64,000 bases of DNA from Citrobacter sp. R56 (GTDB taxonomy: Bacteria; Pseudomonadota; Gammaproteobacteria; Enterobacterales; Enterobacteriaceae): NCBI RefSeq assembly GCF_016811995.1, contig NZ_CP069159.1, positions 4,526,001 to 4,590,000 on the forward strand, in the 5' to 3' direction. Numbering within the stretch: position 1 is the stretch's first letter; the number at the start of each line of letters is the position of its first letter. The position numbers and the translations under genes were made by a program. The notes beneath the pieces were generated by a model. The model had not been told where the DNA came from. It did no database searches and worked only from the letters and a program-made list of their open reading frames with translations. Below, one piece after another: positions 1-14,170 of the stretch.

Positions 1-1752
1 GGCTTTGGCGGTTCTGTCCGTATGCCCCGTATGCTGGGCGCGGACAGCGCACTGGAGATCATCGCGGCAGGTAAAGATGTCGGTGCCGAGCAGGCGCTGA
101 AAATCGGTCTGGTCGATGGCGTGGTGAAGCCAGAGAAATTGATTGATGGCGCACTGGCGGTGCTACATCAGGCGATCAACGGTGACCTCGACTGGAAAGC
201 CAAACGTCAGCCGAAGCTCGAGCCGCTGAAACTCAGCAAAATTGAAGCTGCAATGAGTTTTACCATCGCCAAAGGGATGGTCGCGCAAACCGCAGGTAAA
301 CATTACCCGGCGCCGATCACGGCGGTGAAGACCATTGAAGCCGCTGCCCGTTTTGGTCGTGAAGAAGCATTAAAACTGGAAAACCAAAGTTTTGTCCCGC
401 TGGCGCACACCAAAGAAGCCCGCGCACTGGTCGGTATCTTCCTCAACGATCAGTTCGTTAAGGCCAAAGCGAAGACGCTCACCAAAGACGTTGAAACGCC
501 GAAGCAGGCTGCCGTACTGGGTGCCGGTATCATGGGTGGGGGTATCGCTTATCAGTCCGCCTGGAAAGGCGTACCGGTGATCATGAAAGATATCAGCGAC
601 AAATCGCTCGCCCTCGGTATGACCGAAGCCGCCAAGTTGCTGAACAAACAGCTTGAGCGCAGTAAGATCGACGGTCTGAAAATGGCGGGCGTGATTTCCA
701 CCATTCATCCAACGCTGGACTATGTCGGTTTTGAGCGCGTCGATGTAGTGGTGGAAGCGGTTGTTGAGAACCCGAAAGTGAAAAAAGCCGTACTGGCGGA
801 GACGGAAGATAAGGTTCGTCCGGACACCGTACTGGCGTCGAATACGTCCACGATTCCCATTAGCGAACTGGCAAGCGTTCTGAAGCGCCCGGAAAACTTC
901 TGCGGTATGCACTTCTTTAACCCGGTTCACCGGATGCCGCTGGTTGAGATCATTCGCGGCGAGAAAAGTTCAGATGAAACCATCGCCAAAGTGGTGGCCT
1001 GGGCCAGCAAGATGGGCAAGACGCCGATTGTGGTGAACGACTGCCCTGGTTTCTTTGTTAACCGCGTACTGTTCCCGTATTTCGCAGGCTTCAGCCAGCT
1101 ACTGCGTGACGGCGCAGATTTCCGCAAAATCGACAAAGTAATGGAGAAGCAGTTTGGTTGGCCAATGGGTCCGGCGTACCTGCTTGATGTCGTGGGCATT
1201 GATACCGCACACCACGCGCAGGCGGTGATGGCAGCAGGCTTCCCACAGCGTATGCAGAAAGACTATCGCGACGCGATCGATGCGCTGTTTGAAACTAACC
1301 GTTTCGGTCAGAAGAACGGTCTGGGCTTCTGGCGCTATACAGAAGACAGCAAAGGCAAGCCGAAGAAAGAAGAAGACGCCACCGTGGATAACTTGCTGGC
1401 TGACGTCAGCAAAGCGAAGCGTGATTTCAGCGACGAAGAGATTATCGCCCGCATGATGATCCCGATGGTCAACGAAGTGGTGCGTTGCCTGGAAGAAGGC
1501 ATCATTGCCAGCCCGGCAGAAGCCGATATGGCGCTGGTTTACGGTCTGGGCTTCCCTCCGTTCCACGGCGGCGCATTCCGCTGGCTGGACACGCTCGGCA
1601 GTGCAAAATATCTCGATATGGCGCAACAGTATCAGCATCTCGGTCCGATGTATGAAGTGCCGGAAGGTCTGCGTAACAAAGCGCGTCATAACGAACCGTA
1701 CTATCCCCCGGTTGAGCCTGCCCGTCCGGTTGGCGACCTGAAAACGGCTTAA
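1..1752 (+). CDS. fadB: Fatty acid oxidation complex alpha subunit, 3' part
   Basis: Partial gene cut by the window start; the frame is open from base 1, giving 583 residues, so about 146 N-terminal residues of the usual 729 (most of the enoyl-CoA hydratase domain) lie outside. The visible part holds the 3-hydroxyacyl-CoA dehydrogenase domains: the NAD-binding loop [11 protein letters not shown], the active-site stretch [14 protein letters not shown], and the C-terminal [14 protein letters not shown]. The protein forms a hetero-oligomer with FadA and carries out hydration and dehydrogenation in aerobic beta-oxidation. fadA follows after 9 bases with its own AAGGAG site, so the two form one operon. 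FadR control is known for the family, but the promoter is outside the window. Confidence 0.97.
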   Translation, partial: GFGGSVRMPRMLGADSALEIIAAGKDVGAEQALKIGLVDGVVKPEKLIDGALAVLHQAINGDLDWKAKRQPKLEPLKLSKIEAAMSFTIAKGMVAQTAGKHYPAPITAVKTIEAAARFGREEALKLENQSFVPLAHTKEARALVGIFLNDQFVKAKAKTLTKDVETPKQAAVLGAGIMGGGIAYQSAWKGVPVIMKDISDKSLALGMTEAAKLLNKQLERSKIDGLKMAGVISTIHPTLDYVGFERVDVVVEAVVENPKVKKAVLAETEDKVRPDTVLASNTSTIPISELASVLKRPENFCGMHFFNPVHRMPLVEIIRGEKSSDETIAKVVAWASKMGKTPIVVNDCPGFFVNRVLFPYFAGFSQLLRDGADFRKIDKVMEKQFGWPMGPAYLLDVVGIDTAHHAQAVMAAGFPQRMQKDYRDAIDALFETNRFGQKNGLGFWRYTEDSKGKPKKEEDATVDNLLADVSKAKRDFSDEEIIARMMIPMVNEVVRCLEEGIIASPAEADMALVYGLGFPPFHGGAFRWLDTLGSAKYLDMAQQYQHLGPMYEVPEGLRNKARHNEPYYPPVEPARPVGDLKTA

Positions 1753-2925
<1,173 letters not shown>

Positions 2926-2936
2926 TCGGGCAAAAT

Positions 2937-2966
2937 GCCGGGGGAGCTTCGCTTGCCCGGCCTACA
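2937..2966. repeat. REP palindrome after fadA
   Basis: GCCGGGGGAGC paired with GCTTGCCCGGC, the typical REP core, directly downstream of fadA and upstream of its terminator. Such elements often act as 3' mRNA stabilisers or gyrase/IHF sites. Confidence 0.7.
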
Positions 2967-3028
2967 ACAGTGTTATCTCAACGCCATTGGTGCCAATGGC
3001 GAAGAAAGAAAGTTTAGTTGCCGTTCTT

Positions 3029-3053
3029 CCCGCCTGTCAGGGGCGGGTTTTTT
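3029..3053 (+). terminator. Intrinsic terminator of fadBA
   Basis: Stem CCCGCC (3029-3034) pairs with GGCGGG (3042-3047), followed by six T. It lies between the convergent fadA and fre genes and is oriented to stop fadBA transcription. Confidence 0.8.
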
Positions 3054-3059
3054 ATTGCT

Positions 3060-3761
3060 TTAAATAAAGGCGAAGGCATCACCAAACAGACGGTCTTCCC
3101 GCGCGCTGCGTTCGTTGCAGAACAGGTCGCGAGCGATTTTCGCCATCTCGAAACGTCCGGCGATGTAGATATCATGTCCGGCCAGCGTACCATGATCCTG
3201 TAAGACCGCAGTTAATACCGTGCCCGTGCGGCCACGCCATTCCGCCTCAGGCTGCTCAACCACCGGCTCAATACGCAGATTAGGATGATTGATCGAAAGC
3301 GCTTCCAGCTCAGAGAGATCGTAAAGATGCTTTTCTTCCCGACCGCCCCAGTAAATAGTGACATCGCGTTGTGGATTACGCGCCAGCGCAGTAAGCAGAA
3401 TTGAACGCACGTAAGAGAATCCGGTTCCCCCGGCGATCAGGATCAGCGGACGCTCTTCATCATCACGTAGCCAGGCTTCGCCGTGCGGCATATCCACCAC
3501 GATTTCGCTGTCTTTCAGGATGCGGTCCATCACTGCCATGGCATACAGATTGAGTTCCGAGGCACCAATGTGCAACTCAATAAACCCTTGCTCATCCGGC
3601 GTGGATGCCATCGAGAACGGGCGCTTATCCCGCTCGTCCATCACCACCATCAAATACTGACCAGCGCGAAATGAAAACGCCGCGTCTGGCACTAAACGTA
3701 CGCGATATACGGTATCGGTGATAGCTTCTACCGAGGTCACTTTACAGCTTAAGGTTGTCAT
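3060..3761 (-). CDS. fre: NAD(P)H-flavin reductase
   Basis: 233 residues, equal to E. coli Fre. It reduces free FMN, FAD or riboflavin with NAD(P)H in the cytoplasm; reduced flavin serves, for example, prenyl-FMN synthesis and ribonucleotide reductase activation. It has a ferredoxin-reductase fold: the flavin-contact motif RPFSMAS sits near residue 47 and the nucleotide-binding loop [10 protein letters not shown] near residue 112. The gene lies 41 bases after ubiD on the same strand. The pairing is sensible because UbiD needs a reduced-flavin-derived cofactor. Confidence 0.95.
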   Translation of the reverse strand: MTTLSCKVTSVEAITDTVYRVRLVPDAAFSFRAGQYLMVVMDERDKRPFSMASTPDEQGFIELHIGASELNLYAMAVMDRILKDSEIVVDMPHGEAWLRDDEERPLILIAGGTGFSYVRSILLTALARNPQRDVTIYWGGREEKHLYDLSELEALSINHPNLRIEPVVEQPEAEWRGRTGTVLTAVLQDHGTLAGHDIYIAGRFEMAKIARDLFCNERSAREDRLFGDAFAFI

Positions 3762-3802
3762 GCGCTCCCTCTGTCGGGTCTATAGGGCAAAACGATCGCG
3801 CC

Positions 3803-5296
3803 TCAGGCGCCTTTACCGTTGTTGAAGATGGCCAGCTCATCCCAGATCGCATCGATACGCGCGGTAACGTCAGGATCTTTTTTAATGGGACGCCCCCACT
3901 CACGTTGGGTTTCACCAGGCCATTTGTTGGTGGCATCCAGCCCCATTTTTGAACCAAGCCCAGAGATTGGCGAGGCAAAATCCAGATAATCAATTGGCGT
4001 ATTTTCTACCAGCACGGTGTCCCGGGCCGGGTCCATACGGGTAGTGATCGCCCAAATGACATCATTCCAGTCGCGTGCGTTGACATCATCATCGCAGACG
4101 ATAACAAATTTGGTGTACATAAACTGGCGTAAAAATGACCACACCCCCATCATGACGCGCTTAGCATGACCGGCGTACTGTTTTTTAATTGTCACCACGG
4201 CCAGTCGATAAGAGCAGCCTTCCGGCGGCAGATAAAAATCGACGATTTCCGGAAACTGCTTTTGCAAAATGGGAACGAAGACTTCGTTTAGCGCCACACC
4301 CAGCACCGCGGGTTCGTCGGGCGGCCGGCCGGTGTATGTCGAATGATAGATAGCATCTTCACGCTGCGTCACGTGCGTCACGGTAAAGACCGGGAAGCTA
4401 TCCACTTCGTTGTAGTAGCCAGTATGGTCGCCATAAGGACCTTCCGGCGCCAGTTGACCCGGCTCGATATAGCCTTCCAGCACGATTTCCGCACTGGCAG
4501 GGACTTCAAGATCGTTGGAAATACATTTGACGACTTCCGTCTTGGTACCACGTAACAGACCTGCAAACGCATATTCCGAGAGGGTATCAGGCACAGGCGT
4601 TACCGCACCGAGAATCGTCGCCGGATCGGCGCCCAGCGCCACAGCAACCGGGAAACGCTCGCCTGGATGGGCTGCGCACCACTCCTGAAAATCCAACGCA
4701 CCGCCGCGATGAGATAACCAACGCATGATCAGTTTGTTCTTACCAATCAACTGCTGGCGATAGATACCAAGATTCTGCCGCTCTTTGTGCGGACCACGCG
4801 TCACCGTAAGACCCCAGGTGATGAGCGGAGCGGCATCTTCCGGCCAACAGGTCATGATGGGAATGCGGTTTAAATCCACCTCTGAACCAGAGAACACTTT
4901 CTGCTGGCAGGGCGCGCCGCGCAGACGCTTTGTTGGCATATTGAGGACTTGTTTGAACTGAGGAAGTTTATCAAACAGATCGCGAAACCCTTTCGGCGGT
5001 TCTGGCTCTTTTAAAAACGCCAATAGCTTACCCACTTCCCGCAGGGCAGAAACATCCTCCTGCCCCATCCCCATAGCAACACGCTTCGGCGTACCAAAAA
5101 GGTTGCACAGCACCGGCATTGAATAACCTTTGGGATTTTCAAACAACAGGGCAGGCCCACCGGCACGCAGCGTGCGGTCAGCAATTTCGGTGATTTCCAG
5201 ATGAGGATCGACCTCAAGCGAGATGCGTTTGAGCTCGCCCTGCTGTTCAAGCAGCGTCAGGAAGTCGCGTAAATCGTGATATTTCATGGCGTCCAT
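3803..5296 (-). CDS. ubiD: 3-octaprenyl-4-hydroxybenzoate carboxy-lyase, prenyl-FMN dependent
   Basis: 497 residues, identical in length to E. coli UbiD and starting [12 protein letters not shown]. It decarboxylates 3-octaprenyl-4-hydroxybenzoate in ubiquinone synthesis using prenylated FMN made by UbiX (not in this window). The conserved core [20 protein letters not shown] carries part of the catalytic Glu/Arg/Glu network, and [11 protein letters not shown] follows it. It is divergent from rfaH across a 167-base control region. No truncation is seen. Confidence 0.96.
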   Translation of the reverse strand: MDAMKYHDLRDFLTLLEQQGELKRISLEVDPHLEITEIADRTLRAGGPALLFENPKGYSMPVLCNLFGTPKRVAMGMGQEDVSALREVGKLLAFLKEPEPPKGFRDLFDKLPQFKQVLNMPTKRLRGAPCQQKVFSGSEVDLNRIPIMTCWPEDAAPLITWGLTVTRGPHKERQNLGIYRQQLIGKNKLIMRWLSHRGGALDFQEWCAAHPGERFPVAVALGADPATILGAVTPVPDTLSEYAFAGLLRGTKTEVVKCISNDLEVPASAEIVLEGYIEPGQLAPEGPYGDHTGYYNEVDSFPVFTVTHVTQREDAIYHSTYTGRPPDEPAVLGVALNEVFVPILQKQFPEIVDFYLPPEGCSYRLAVVTIKKQYAGHAKRVMMGVWSFLRQFMYTKFVIVCDDDVNARDWNDVIWAITTRMDPARDTVLVENTPIDYLDFASPISGLGSKMGLDATNKWPGETQREWGRPIKKDPDVTARIDAIWDELAIFNNGKGA

Positions 5297-5414
5297 TATG
5301 GCCTCTTCGTAAGCGCCTCATTATACGGCGTTCATCATCGTGATGCTGTATTTTTGTTAAATTAGCGTGAACTTCGGCGAAGCAAGCAAACCCGGGGATT
5401 ATAATTAACTTAGC

Positions 5415-5432
5415 GCATAGCTTTTGCTATGC
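5415..5432 (+). other. Perfect hairpin in the rfaH leader
   Basis: GCATAGC, a TTTT loop, then GCTATGC, located 32 bases upstream of the rfaH start codon. It is too far from the start to sequester the ribosome site alone and lacks a T run, so it is not a terminator. It may be a 5' mRNA stabilising or regulatory structure. Confidence 0.4.
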
Positions 5433-5463
5433 TTGCGCCCTGAATAAGGAAATAAGAGTCATT

Positions 5464-5952
5464 ATGCAATCCTGGTATTTACTGTACTGCAAACGCGGGC
5501 AACTTCAGCGTGCCCAGGAACACCTCGAAAGACAGGCGGTGAATTGCCTGACGCCGATGATCACCCTGGAAAAAATAGTACGCGGTAAACGTACCACAGT
5601 CAGTGAGCCTCTTTTCCCTAATTATCTGTTCGTCGAGTTTGATCCGGAAGTGATTCATACCACGACGATCAACGCCACGCGCGGCGTCAGTCATTTCGTA
5701 CGGTTTGGCGCGCAGCCCGCAACAGTCCCTTCCAGCGTGATTCATCAGCTTTCTATCTGCAAACCTCACGATATTGTCGACCCTGAAACGCCTTATCCAG
5801 GCGACAGCGTGCTCATCACAGAAGGGGCATTCGAGGGGCTGAGGGCTATCTTTACCGAACCCGATGGCGAAGCACGTTCAATGCTTCTGCTTAACCTGTT
5901 GAATAAAGAGGTAAAGCAGAGCGTGAAAAATACCGGATTTCGTAAGATTTAA
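5464..5952 (+). CDS. rfaH: Transcription antitermination protein RfaH
   Basis: 162 residues, the standard RfaH length. RfaH is a NusG paralogue that loads onto RNA polymerase at ops sites and promotes elongation and translation of long operons such as LPS, capsule and conjugation genes. The NGN domain starts [13 protein letters not shown] and includes [11 protein letters not shown] and [15 protein letters not shown]; the C-terminal KOW domain (about residues 110-162), which switches fold, includes [15 protein letters not shown] sequence AAGGAAATAAGAG is near the ATG. The stop codon overlaps that of the convergent tatD gene by three bases. Confidence 0.97.
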   Translation: MQSWYLLYCKRGQLQRAQEHLERQAVNCLTPMITLEKIVRGKRTTVSEPLFPNYLFVEFDPEVIHTTTINATRGVSHFVRFGAQPATVPSSVIHQLSICKPHDIVDPETPYPGDSVLITEGAFEGLRAIFTEPDGEARSMLLLNLLNKEVKQSVKNTGFRKI

Positions 5953-6731
5953 AACGCGATCCCAAACAGCGCCCTGACGTTATCATCCGTTATTGCTGCC
6001 AGGTGTTGCGGATCGTCCCCACGCCACGTCGCTATACGCTCAAGAATATGCGGCAACCAGGCCGGTTCATTACGTCTTGATGCTGGCTTGGGGGAGATGT
6101 CCCGGGGCAGAAGATACGGCGCGTCCGTCTCAATCAGCAGTTTTTCTGCCGGAATAAAAGGTAACAACTCGCGCAGCTCAAGTCCTCTGCGTTCATCGCA
6201 AACCCACCCCGTGATGCCGATATAAAGCCCTCTGTCCACACACTCCTGCATCTCCTGGCGAGAACCGGTAAAACAATGCAGTACAGCACCAGGCAGTTTA
6301 TCCAGCCAGGGTTCCAGTAGCGTCAAAAAACGCGCATGCGCATCGCGGCAGTGCATGAAAACAGGCATCTGTAATTCTGCGGCAATATGTAACTGCGCCA
6401 GAAAAGCCCGCTCCTGCTCTTGCGGCGTGGAGAAATTGCGATTGAAATCCAGACCGCATTCGCCAATTGCCACGACTTCTGGCAGACCTGCCAGCGCGAC
6501 TATCGCCTCTTCGGTTGATGCTTGCCAGTGGCTACTATCATGCGGATGAACGCCAGCCGTCGACCAGCAACGCGTATATTGCCGCGCCAGCGCTTGCGCC
6601 TGCTGACTTTCGTGCAGGTTGGTTCCTGTCAGAAGCATGCCGTCCACACCTGCAGCAAGGCTACGCGACACAACCTCGTCTCTGTCTTTCGCAAACTGCG
6701 AGCTGGTTAAATTTACCCCGATGTCAAACAT
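5949..6731 (-). CDS. tatD: TatD-family metal-dependent DNase
   Basis: 260 residues. TatD is a TIM-barrel magnesium-dependent 3'-5' exonuclease linked to repair and to DNA degradation; despite its name it is not required for Tat export. Metal-ligand motifs are visible: [24 protein letters not shown] and [10 protein letters not shown]. The N-terminal HxH common in other TatD proteins is replaced by [10 protein letters not shown], as in E. coli TatD itself. The gene follows tatC after 41 bases containing a strong hairpin, so it may be only partly cotranscribed with tatABC. Confidence 0.94.
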   Translation of the reverse strand: MFDIGVNLTSSQFAKDRDEVVSRSLAAGVDGMLLTGTNLHESQQAQALARQYTRCWSTAGVHPHDSSHWQASTEEAIVALAGLPEVVAIGECGLDFNRNFSTPQEQERAFLAQLHIAAELQMPVFMHCRDAHARFLTLLEPWLDKLPGAVLHCFTGSRQEMQECVDRGLYIGITGWVCDERRGLELRELLPFIPAEKLLIETDAPYLLPRDISPKPASRRNEPAWLPHILERIATWRGDDPQHLAAITDDNVRALFGIAF

Positions 6732-6747
6732 GCTGCCTCCAATACGA

Positions 6748-6769
6748 CAACCGCCCTGACGGGCGGTTG
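6748..6769 (-). terminator. Hairpin between tatC and tatD
   Basis: A nine-base perfect stem CAACCGCCC/GGGCGGTTG with a four-base loop lies downstream of tatC and just before the tatD start. The tail read on the minus strand is TCGTATT, with no true T run. It is probably an attenuator or RNA-stabilising hairpin that lowers tatD expression rather than a full terminator. Confidence 0.5.
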
Positions 6770-6772
6770 TGT

Positions 6773-7570
6773 TTATTCTTCGGGTTTCTCTGCTTTCTCA
6801 GCGTTTTCAGCTTTCTCGTTCTCAGCCTCGTTATCTTCATCTCGCGTTTGTCGTTTACCCACATAGAAACGAGAGAAGAAGACGCCAACTTCAAACAAGC
6901 AATACATCGGTATCGCTAACAGTGTTTGCGAGAAGACATCAGGCGGGGTCAACAACATCCCCACCACGAACGCACCGACTAACACATAAGGGCGCTTCTT
7001 GCGTAAATCGTCGGGGGTCGTTACCCCCATCCAGCAAAGCAGCACAATGGCGACCGGAACCTCAAAGGAGATGCCAAATGCCATAAACAGCGCCATCACA
7101 AAGCTGAGATAACTGGCGATATCAGTAGAAACCTGTACGCCTTGCGGTGCGGTGTTAGCCAGAAAACCAAACGCCAGCGGGAAGACCACAAAGTAGGCGA
7201 ACGCCATACCGATGTAGAACAGCAGTGAACTGGATACCAGCAGCGGCATGACAAGACGGCGTTCGTGCTTATACAGTGCAGGAGCAATAAACGCCCACAC
7301 CTGATACAGGATCACTGGCGCTGACAAAATCAACGACACCATGAAGGTGAGTTTGATCGGGGTGAAAAACGGCGAGGCCACATCTGTGGCGATCATCGTC
7401 GCCCCCTGAGGCAACTGTTTGATCAGCGGCGCAGCAACCAAATGATAAATGTCGTTGGCAAAGTAAACCAACGCCAGAAAAATCAGGATAACCGCAATAA
7501 TGCAGTTCAAAAGGCGCTTACGCAGCTCAATCAGATGCGTAATAAGGGGTTGAGTATCATCTACAGCCAT
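6773..7570 (-). CDS. tatC: Sec-independent protein translocase subunit TatC
   Basis: 265 residues (E. coli 258), starting [20 protein letters not shown]. TatC is the multi-spanning receptor of the Tat system that binds twin-arginine signal peptides with TatB. About six membrane helices are visible, including [37 protein letters not shown] and [19 protein letters not shown]. The periplasmic first loop and the cytoplasmic conserved [12 protein letters not shown] are intact. The extra length is in the charged C-terminal tail. It starts 2 bases after the tatB stop: operon tatABC. Confidence 0.96.
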   Translation of the reverse strand: MAVDDTQPLITHLIELRKRLLNCIIAVILIFLALVYFANDIYHLVAAPLIKQLPQGATMIATDVASPFFTPIKLTFMVSLILSAPVILYQVWAFIAPALYKHERRLVMPLLVSSSLLFYIGMAFAYFVVFPLAFGFLANTAPQGVQVSTDIASYLSFVMALFMAFGISFEVPVAIVLLCWMGVTTPDDLRKKRPYVLVGAFVVGMLLTPPDVFSQTLLAIPMYCLFEVGVFFSRFYVGKRQTRDEDNEAENEKAENAEKAEKPEE

Positions 7571-7572
7571 GT

Positions 7573-8118
7573 TTACGGTTTATCACTCGGCGAAGGGGAG
7601 GATTCGAGAACAGGCGCGGCGGATTTCTTTTCTACGTCCGTCACATTTGCGGAGACGGTCTCCGTCGGCGCAGGCGTTGCAGCAGCCGTTTCCGGTTTCT
7701 GTTCCGGTGAACTGGCCTGTGTTTCAGCGGTGGCAGGGGTGACGCCCTCGTGCTGCGCTTCGTTTCCTTTCACCACCGGATTGTGGATGGTGTGTACTTC
7801 GTCACTCGACTTTTCAGGATCGTTAGCACTGTAGGAACGCTTCATTGACTCCGCAGCCTGACGAAGTTCATCCATTGATGCCTTCAGTTCAGGGGTCAGG
7901 GTATCCAGGCTCGCCTTTTCAACCTTCTTCAGGCTGTCCTGAAACTCCTGGAGCTTAAGCTCCTGGGTCAGTTCGTTCTGAACTGTGGTTGCAAGGGATC
8001 GCAATGCGCGAACCCAGCCCGCTACCGTTTTTACCGCTATAGGTAAGCGTTGAGGCCCCAGTACGATGAGGCCAATGACAAACACCAATAGCAGTTCGCT
8101 AAAACCGATATCAAACAC
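7573..8118 (-). CDS. tatB: Sec-independent protein translocase subunit TatB
   Basis: 181 residues (E. coli 171). The N-terminal membrane helix [21 protein letters not shown] is followed by the conserved GPQRLP hinge and an amphipathic helix. TatB pairs with TatC to form the signal-peptide receptor. The C-terminal third is rich in Ala, Pro, Thr and Glu and is of low complexity, which explains the length variation. It begins 3 bases after the tatA stop. Confidence 0.95.
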   Translation of the reverse strand: MFDIGFSELLLVFVIGLIVLGPQRLPIAVKTVAGWVRALRSLATTVQNELTQELKLQEFQDSLKKVEKASLDTLTPELKASMDELRQAAESMKRSYSANDPEKSSDEVHTIHNPVVKGNEAQHEGVTPATAETQASSPEQKPETAAATPAPTETVSANVTDVEKKSAAPVLESSPSPSDKP

Positions 8119-8121
8119 GAA

Positions 8122-8376
8122 TTATACCTGCTCTTTATCGTGGCTCTTGGCGTCTTCTTTTTTAGGCTCGCTTTGCTTATCAGCGATAGATTTAGCAGTA
8201 AAATCAGCGTCCTGACTGGTTTTATCCTGCTTCGTATCATCATCGCCCATGGCTTTTTTGAAACCCTTAATTGACGCGCCGAGATCGGAACCGATGGAGC
8301 CGAGCTTTTTGGTGCCAAATAGCAGTACAACGATGACGGCAATGATCAACAACTGCCAAATACTGATACCACCCAT
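8122..8376 (-). CDS. tatA: Sec-independent protein translocase subunit TatA
   Basis: 84 residues: one N-terminal membrane helix ([18 protein letters not shown]), the FGTKKLG hinge and an amphipathic helix, then a charged tail. TatA oligomerises to form the pore or weaken the membrane for folded Tat substrates. It is first gene of tatABC; the promoter should lie in the 78 bases after ubiB. Confidence 0.95.
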   Translation of the reverse strand: MGGISIWQLLIIAVIVVLLFGTKKLGSIGSDLGASIKGFKKAMGDDDTKQDKTSQDADFTAKSIADKQSEPKKEDAKSHDKEQV

Positions 8377-8454
8377 ACATGTTCCTCTGTGATAGATGAT
8401 GAATTATTAAGGTCGCATTATACGTTACACGACCTGCCTTGAGCGATGAAAAAA

Positions 8455-10697
<2,243 letters not shown>

Positions 10698-10710
10698 CCC
10701 CGATCTCCTG

Positions 10711-11466
10711 TCAGAACTTGTAACCACGATGCAGAGCAACAACACCGGCCGTCAGGTTGTAATAGTCGACGCTTTCAAATCCGGCGTCCTGCATCATCCC
10801 TTTTAGGGTGTCCTGATCGGGATGCATACGGATGGACTCAGCAAGATAACGGTAACTTTCCGCATCACTCGCGACCATCGAACCAATTCGCGGCAGGATG
10901 TGGAATGAATACGCATCATAGGCTTTGCTCAGCGGTTCAATGATGGGTTTGGAGAACTCCAGCACCAACAAACGACCGCCCGGCTTCAATACGCGATACA
11001 TCGAACGCAATGCTTTATCTTTATCCGTTACGTTACGTAGCCCGAACGAAATGGTAATGCAGTCAAAGGTATTGTCCGGGAATGGCAATGCTTCCGCATT
11101 CGCCTGTACGTACTCAACGTTACCAATGACGCCGATATTACGCAGCTTCTCACGCCCCATTTTGAGCATTGAGTCGTTAATATCCGCCAGGATGACTTTA
11201 CCTGTCTCACCCACCATACGTGAAAATTTCGCGGTCAGGTCGCCCGTACCGCCCGCCAGATCCAGAACGGTCTGCCCACGTCGAACGCCGCTACAATCAA
11301 TGGTGAAGCGCTTCCACAAACGATGAATGCCAAATGACATTAAGTCATTCATGACGTCGTATTTTGACGCCACAGAATGAAAAACGTGGGCCACCATGTC
11401 AGCTTTCTGCTCTTTAGCGACGGTCTGAAAGCCAAAGTGCGTCGTTTCTTGTGAATCTTCCACCAT
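10711..11466 (-). CDS. ubiE: Ubiquinone/menaquinone biosynthesis C-methyltransferase
   Basis: 251 residues. It is a SAM-dependent C-methyltransferase acting on 2-octaprenyl-6-methoxybenzoquinol (ubiquinone path) and demethylmenaquinol (menaquinone path). Motif [17 protein letters not shown], the [15 protein letters not shown] region and the post-I acidic residue in VILADIN are intact, and the C terminus [11 protein letters not shown] is typical. First gene of the ubiE-ubiJ-ubiB cluster, with 13 bases to ubiJ. Confidence 0.97.
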   Translation of the reverse strand: MVEDSQETTHFGFQTVAKEQKADMVAHVFHSVASKYDVMNDLMSFGIHRLWKRFTIDCSGVRRGQTVLDLAGGTGDLTAKFSRMVGETGKVILADINDSMLKMGREKLRNIGVIGNVEYVQANAEALPFPDNTFDCITISFGLRNVTDKDKALRSMYRVLKPGGRLLVLEFSKPIIEPLSKAYDAYSFHILPRIGSMVASDAESYRYLAESIRMHPDQDTLKGMMQDAGFESVDYYNLTAGVVALHRGYKF

Positions 11467-11560
11467 CTCAGTGCCTGCTCATCAATAAAATGTTCGAGAA
11501 GTGTAACAGATTGGGGCAATTTGCCCTACCCTTCTACTGGGTTCAACTACCCCGAATGGG

Positions 11561-12988
11561 CTAGCGTGATTGCTGCTTTGCACCCTCATCATCAGGGTAA
11601 GCGGCGTCCTGTGTCTGCTCTGGAACAGAGCGTAAACGGTACTCTTCATCCTGCGTCGTGGCTTGCTCAACCAAATCCGGATTGATTTCACGTTTAATTT
11701 CTACCCCTAAACCGCGAAAAGCCTCCGCCTGGGCCAGTACGTTTCCACGGCCCGAGGAGAGTTTTTTCATCGCCTGCCGATAGTTGTCCTGCGCCTTATC
11801 CAGACTCTGACCAATAGACGACATATCATCGACAAACAGCCGCATTTTGTCATAGAGCTTGCTGGCCCGATCGGCAATTTGCTGGGCATTACGGCTTTGA
11901 TGTTCATAGCGCCATAAGTTGGCGATTGTGCGTAGCGCCACCAACAGGGTCGTTGGGCTTACCAGCATAATATTATTTTTAAGCGCCTCGGTAATCAGTT
12001 CGGGCTGTTTGTCCAACGCCAGCAGAAAAGCGGGTTCGACAGGGATAAACATCAGGACATAGTCCAGCGAGCGCAGCCCTGGCAACTGTTGATAATCCTT
12101 ACGCCCCAGCAAACGGATATGATTGCGTACCGATGCAATGTGTTCCTGCATCGCACTTTCGCGGGTGTAATCATCCTGTGCGTTAAAATAACGCTCGTAA
12201 GCAACCAACGTCATTTTGGCATCAATCACGACGTCTTTGCCCTGCGGCAGACGCACAATCACATCCGGTTGCATCCGGGAACGAGCATCGTTCTCAATGC
12301 TCACCTGCGTTTCATATTCATAACCTTCACGCAGACCCGATGCCTCCAGCACGCGCGTCAACACCACTTCTCCCCAGTTACCCTGGGTTTTGTTGTCACC
12401 TTTGAGCGCACGCGTCAGGTTGACCGCTTCCTGAGCCATCTGTGCATTCAGCTGTTGGAGATTGCGAATTTCATGCGCCAGAGTGTGACGTTCACGCGCT
12501 TCCTGACCAAAGCTGTCCTGCACCTGACGCCGAAAACCATCTAACTGTTCACGAAGTGGCGTCAGCAATCCATTGAGGCTCTGGCGGTTTTGCTCATCGA
12601 CCCGGCGGTTACTTTGCTCAAATATCCGGTTTGCCAGGTTTTCAAACTGCTCGCTCAGACGCTGTTCGCTATTGATCATCTGGCGGATTTTGTCTTCTGC
12701 GTGCTGCTGTGTTGCTTCCATGCGGGTGGTGACTTCACGCAGGTCAGCTTCCAGAGAGGTATTAATACTCCGCAGACTGCGTAACTCATTGTTGAGAAGC
12801 TCGCATTCATCGCGCCAGTGATTGCTCTGAGCAAGCTGCTGTTTTGTCGCGCTTAAATCCGCGACCAGCTCTTCACGCTCGGCAAATTGTTCGGCTTTCT
12901 GTTGCGCATGCTGGTAGCTGGCCATCAACCAGCCAATCGCAATACCCACCAATGCGATAACCGCATAAACAATGATTGAAATATCCAC
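11561..12988 (-). CDS. rmuC: DNA recombination protein RmuC
   Basis: 475 residues, the E. coli length. An N-terminal membrane helix (ISIIVYAVIALVGIAIGWLMA) is followed by a long coiled coil to about residue 150, then the RmuC domain of the restriction-endonuclease-like fold with GNWGEVVLTRVLEASGL and PDVIVRLPQGKDVVIDAKM. RmuC limits inversion events at short inverted repeats; the enzymatic activity is inferred from fold. The gene stands alone between udp and ubiE. Confidence 0.94.
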   Translation of the reverse strand: MDISIIVYAVIALVGIAIGWLMASYQHAQQKAEQFAEREELVADLSATKQQLAQSNHWRDECELLNNELRSLRSINTSLEADLREVTTRMEATQQHAEDKIRQMINSEQRLSEQFENLANRIFEQSNRRVDEQNRQSLNGLLTPLREQLDGFRRQVQDSFGQEARERHTLAHEIRNLQQLNAQMAQEAVNLTRALKGDNKTQGNWGEVVLTRVLEASGLREGYEYETQVSIENDARSRMQPDVIVRLPQGKDVVIDAKMTLVAYERYFNAQDDYTRESAMQEHIASVRNHIRLLGRKDYQQLPGLRSLDYVLMFIPVEPAFLLALDKQPELITEALKNNIMLVSPTTLLVALRTIANLWRYEHQSRNAQQIADRASKLYDKMRLFVDDMSSIGQSLDKAQDNYRQAMKKLSSGRGNVLAQAEAFRGLGVEIKREINPDLVEQATTQDEEYRLRSVPEQTQDAAYPDDEGAKQQSR

Positions 12989-13104
12989 AACGCCTCCTGC
13001 ATAAACGACGTAAGCCTGATGGTACAGACTTTACCCGCACAAAATAGAATTGTGCTGTATAAACGTCCAGTTTAAAAGGAATTTCCTGCGAGGGGCTACG
13101 CAAA

Positions 13105-13132
13105 ATAAAAAGGCCGAACGCGTCGGCCTTTT
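13105..13132 (-). terminator. Intrinsic terminator of udp (bidirectional)
   Basis: Stem AAGGCCGA (13110-13117) with TCGGCCTT (13123-13130) flanked by A and T runs on both sides; downstream of udp on the minus strand. Confidence 0.85.
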
Positions 13133-13148
13133 ACAAGAAAAGAGAGAA

Positions 13149-13910
13149 TTACAGCAGACGACGCGCCGCTTCCACCACAATTTTCACTGCGTGGCTTTCT
13201 GTTTGCTTCATCGTTTCTGCATTGGGAATCTCTTGCTGGGTGCGGTTGACGATAACGCCCGCCACCATACCGGCACGCAGACCCTGGCTTGCACACATGG
13301 TCAGCAGCGTTGCGGATTCCATTTCATAGTTCATAACACCCATTGACTGCCACTCTTCCATGGAGCCTTTGAAGTTGCGGACTACGCGACCAGAGAAGGT
13401 ATCGTAACGTTCCTGGCCTGGATAGAAGGTGTCAGAAGACGCCGTAACACCTATGTGCGTCGTCGCACCAATGGATTTCGCCGCTTCAACCAGCGCGGTG
13501 GTACAGGCAAAATCTGCCACGGCCGGGAACTCCATCGGCGCAAAATGCAGGCTCGCACCGTCCAGACGAACAGAAGCGGTGGTGACCAGTACGTCGCCAA
13601 CGTTAATGTGCGGTTGAATCGCGCCGGTAGTGCCGATACGCAGGAAAGTACGAATGCCCAACTGTGCCAGTTCTTCCACAGCGATAGAGGTAGACGGGCC
13701 GCCAATACCGGTAGAGCAAACAATCACTGCTTTGCCATCCAGTTCAGCACGCCACGTAGTGAACTCGCGATGGGATGCCAGCTTAACCGGCTTATCCATC
13801 AGCGCGGCGATCTTTTCCACACGCTCCGGATCGCCAGGGACGATGGCAAGCGTAGCCCCTTGTAAATCGTTTTTAGTGAGGCCGAGATGAAAAACATCAG
13901 ACTTGGACAT
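13149..13910 (-). CDS. udp: Uridine phosphorylase
   Basis: 253 residues from the ATG at 13910, with the GAGGAG site 8 bases upstream; a TTG two codons earlier is unlikely. It splits uridine with phosphate into uracil and ribose-1-phosphate in nucleoside salvage. NP-1 family motifs: [10 protein letters not shown] (phosphate loop), [26 protein letters not shown] and [10 protein letters not shown] (substrate). It is divergent from ysgA over a 260-base region with a CRP-like site, consistent with the CRP/CytR control known in E. coli. Confidence 0.97.
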   Translation of the reverse strand: MSKSDVFHLGLTKNDLQGATLAIVPGDPERVEKIAALMDKPVKLASHREFTTWRAELDGKAVIVCSTGIGGPSTSIAVEELAQLGIRTFLRIGTTGAIQPHINVGDVLVTTASVRLDGASLHFAPMEFPAVADFACTTALVEAAKSIGATTHIGVTASSDTFYPGQERYDTFSGRVVRNFKGSMEEWQSMGVMNYEMESATLLTMCASQGLRAGMVAGVIVNRTQQEIPNAETMKQTESHAVKIVVEAARRLL

Positions 13911-13983
13911 ATACAACTCCTCTGTGAATTGGTTTTGTCAGAAGCAGCAAAAAGACACTCTACCGAAGGACTCAAAACATTTT

Positions 13984-13999
13984 CGTGACACCCATCACC
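13984..13999. promoter_or_regulatory. CRP-like site in the udp upstream region
   Basis: CGTGA-N6-TCACC, a near match to TGTGA-N6-TCACA, 74 bases upstream of the udp start. The divergent udp/ysgA gap also holds AATGTGATTTG at 14103-14113. E. coli udp is activated by CRP and repressed by CytR. Site inferred by eye. Confidence 0.5.
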
Positions 14000-14170
14000 A
14001 TGATGTAAATAAATTGCATTGAATTTCCATAAAATAGCGATCCACATCACACAAACCTATCGATATCACTCACCGTTGCACAAAAGATAGACCGTTTCAG
14101 GCAATGTGATTTGTTGCATGCTGTCTATATTTAACATTGCGCTAATTTTCTTAAGGGTACGGAGAATACC

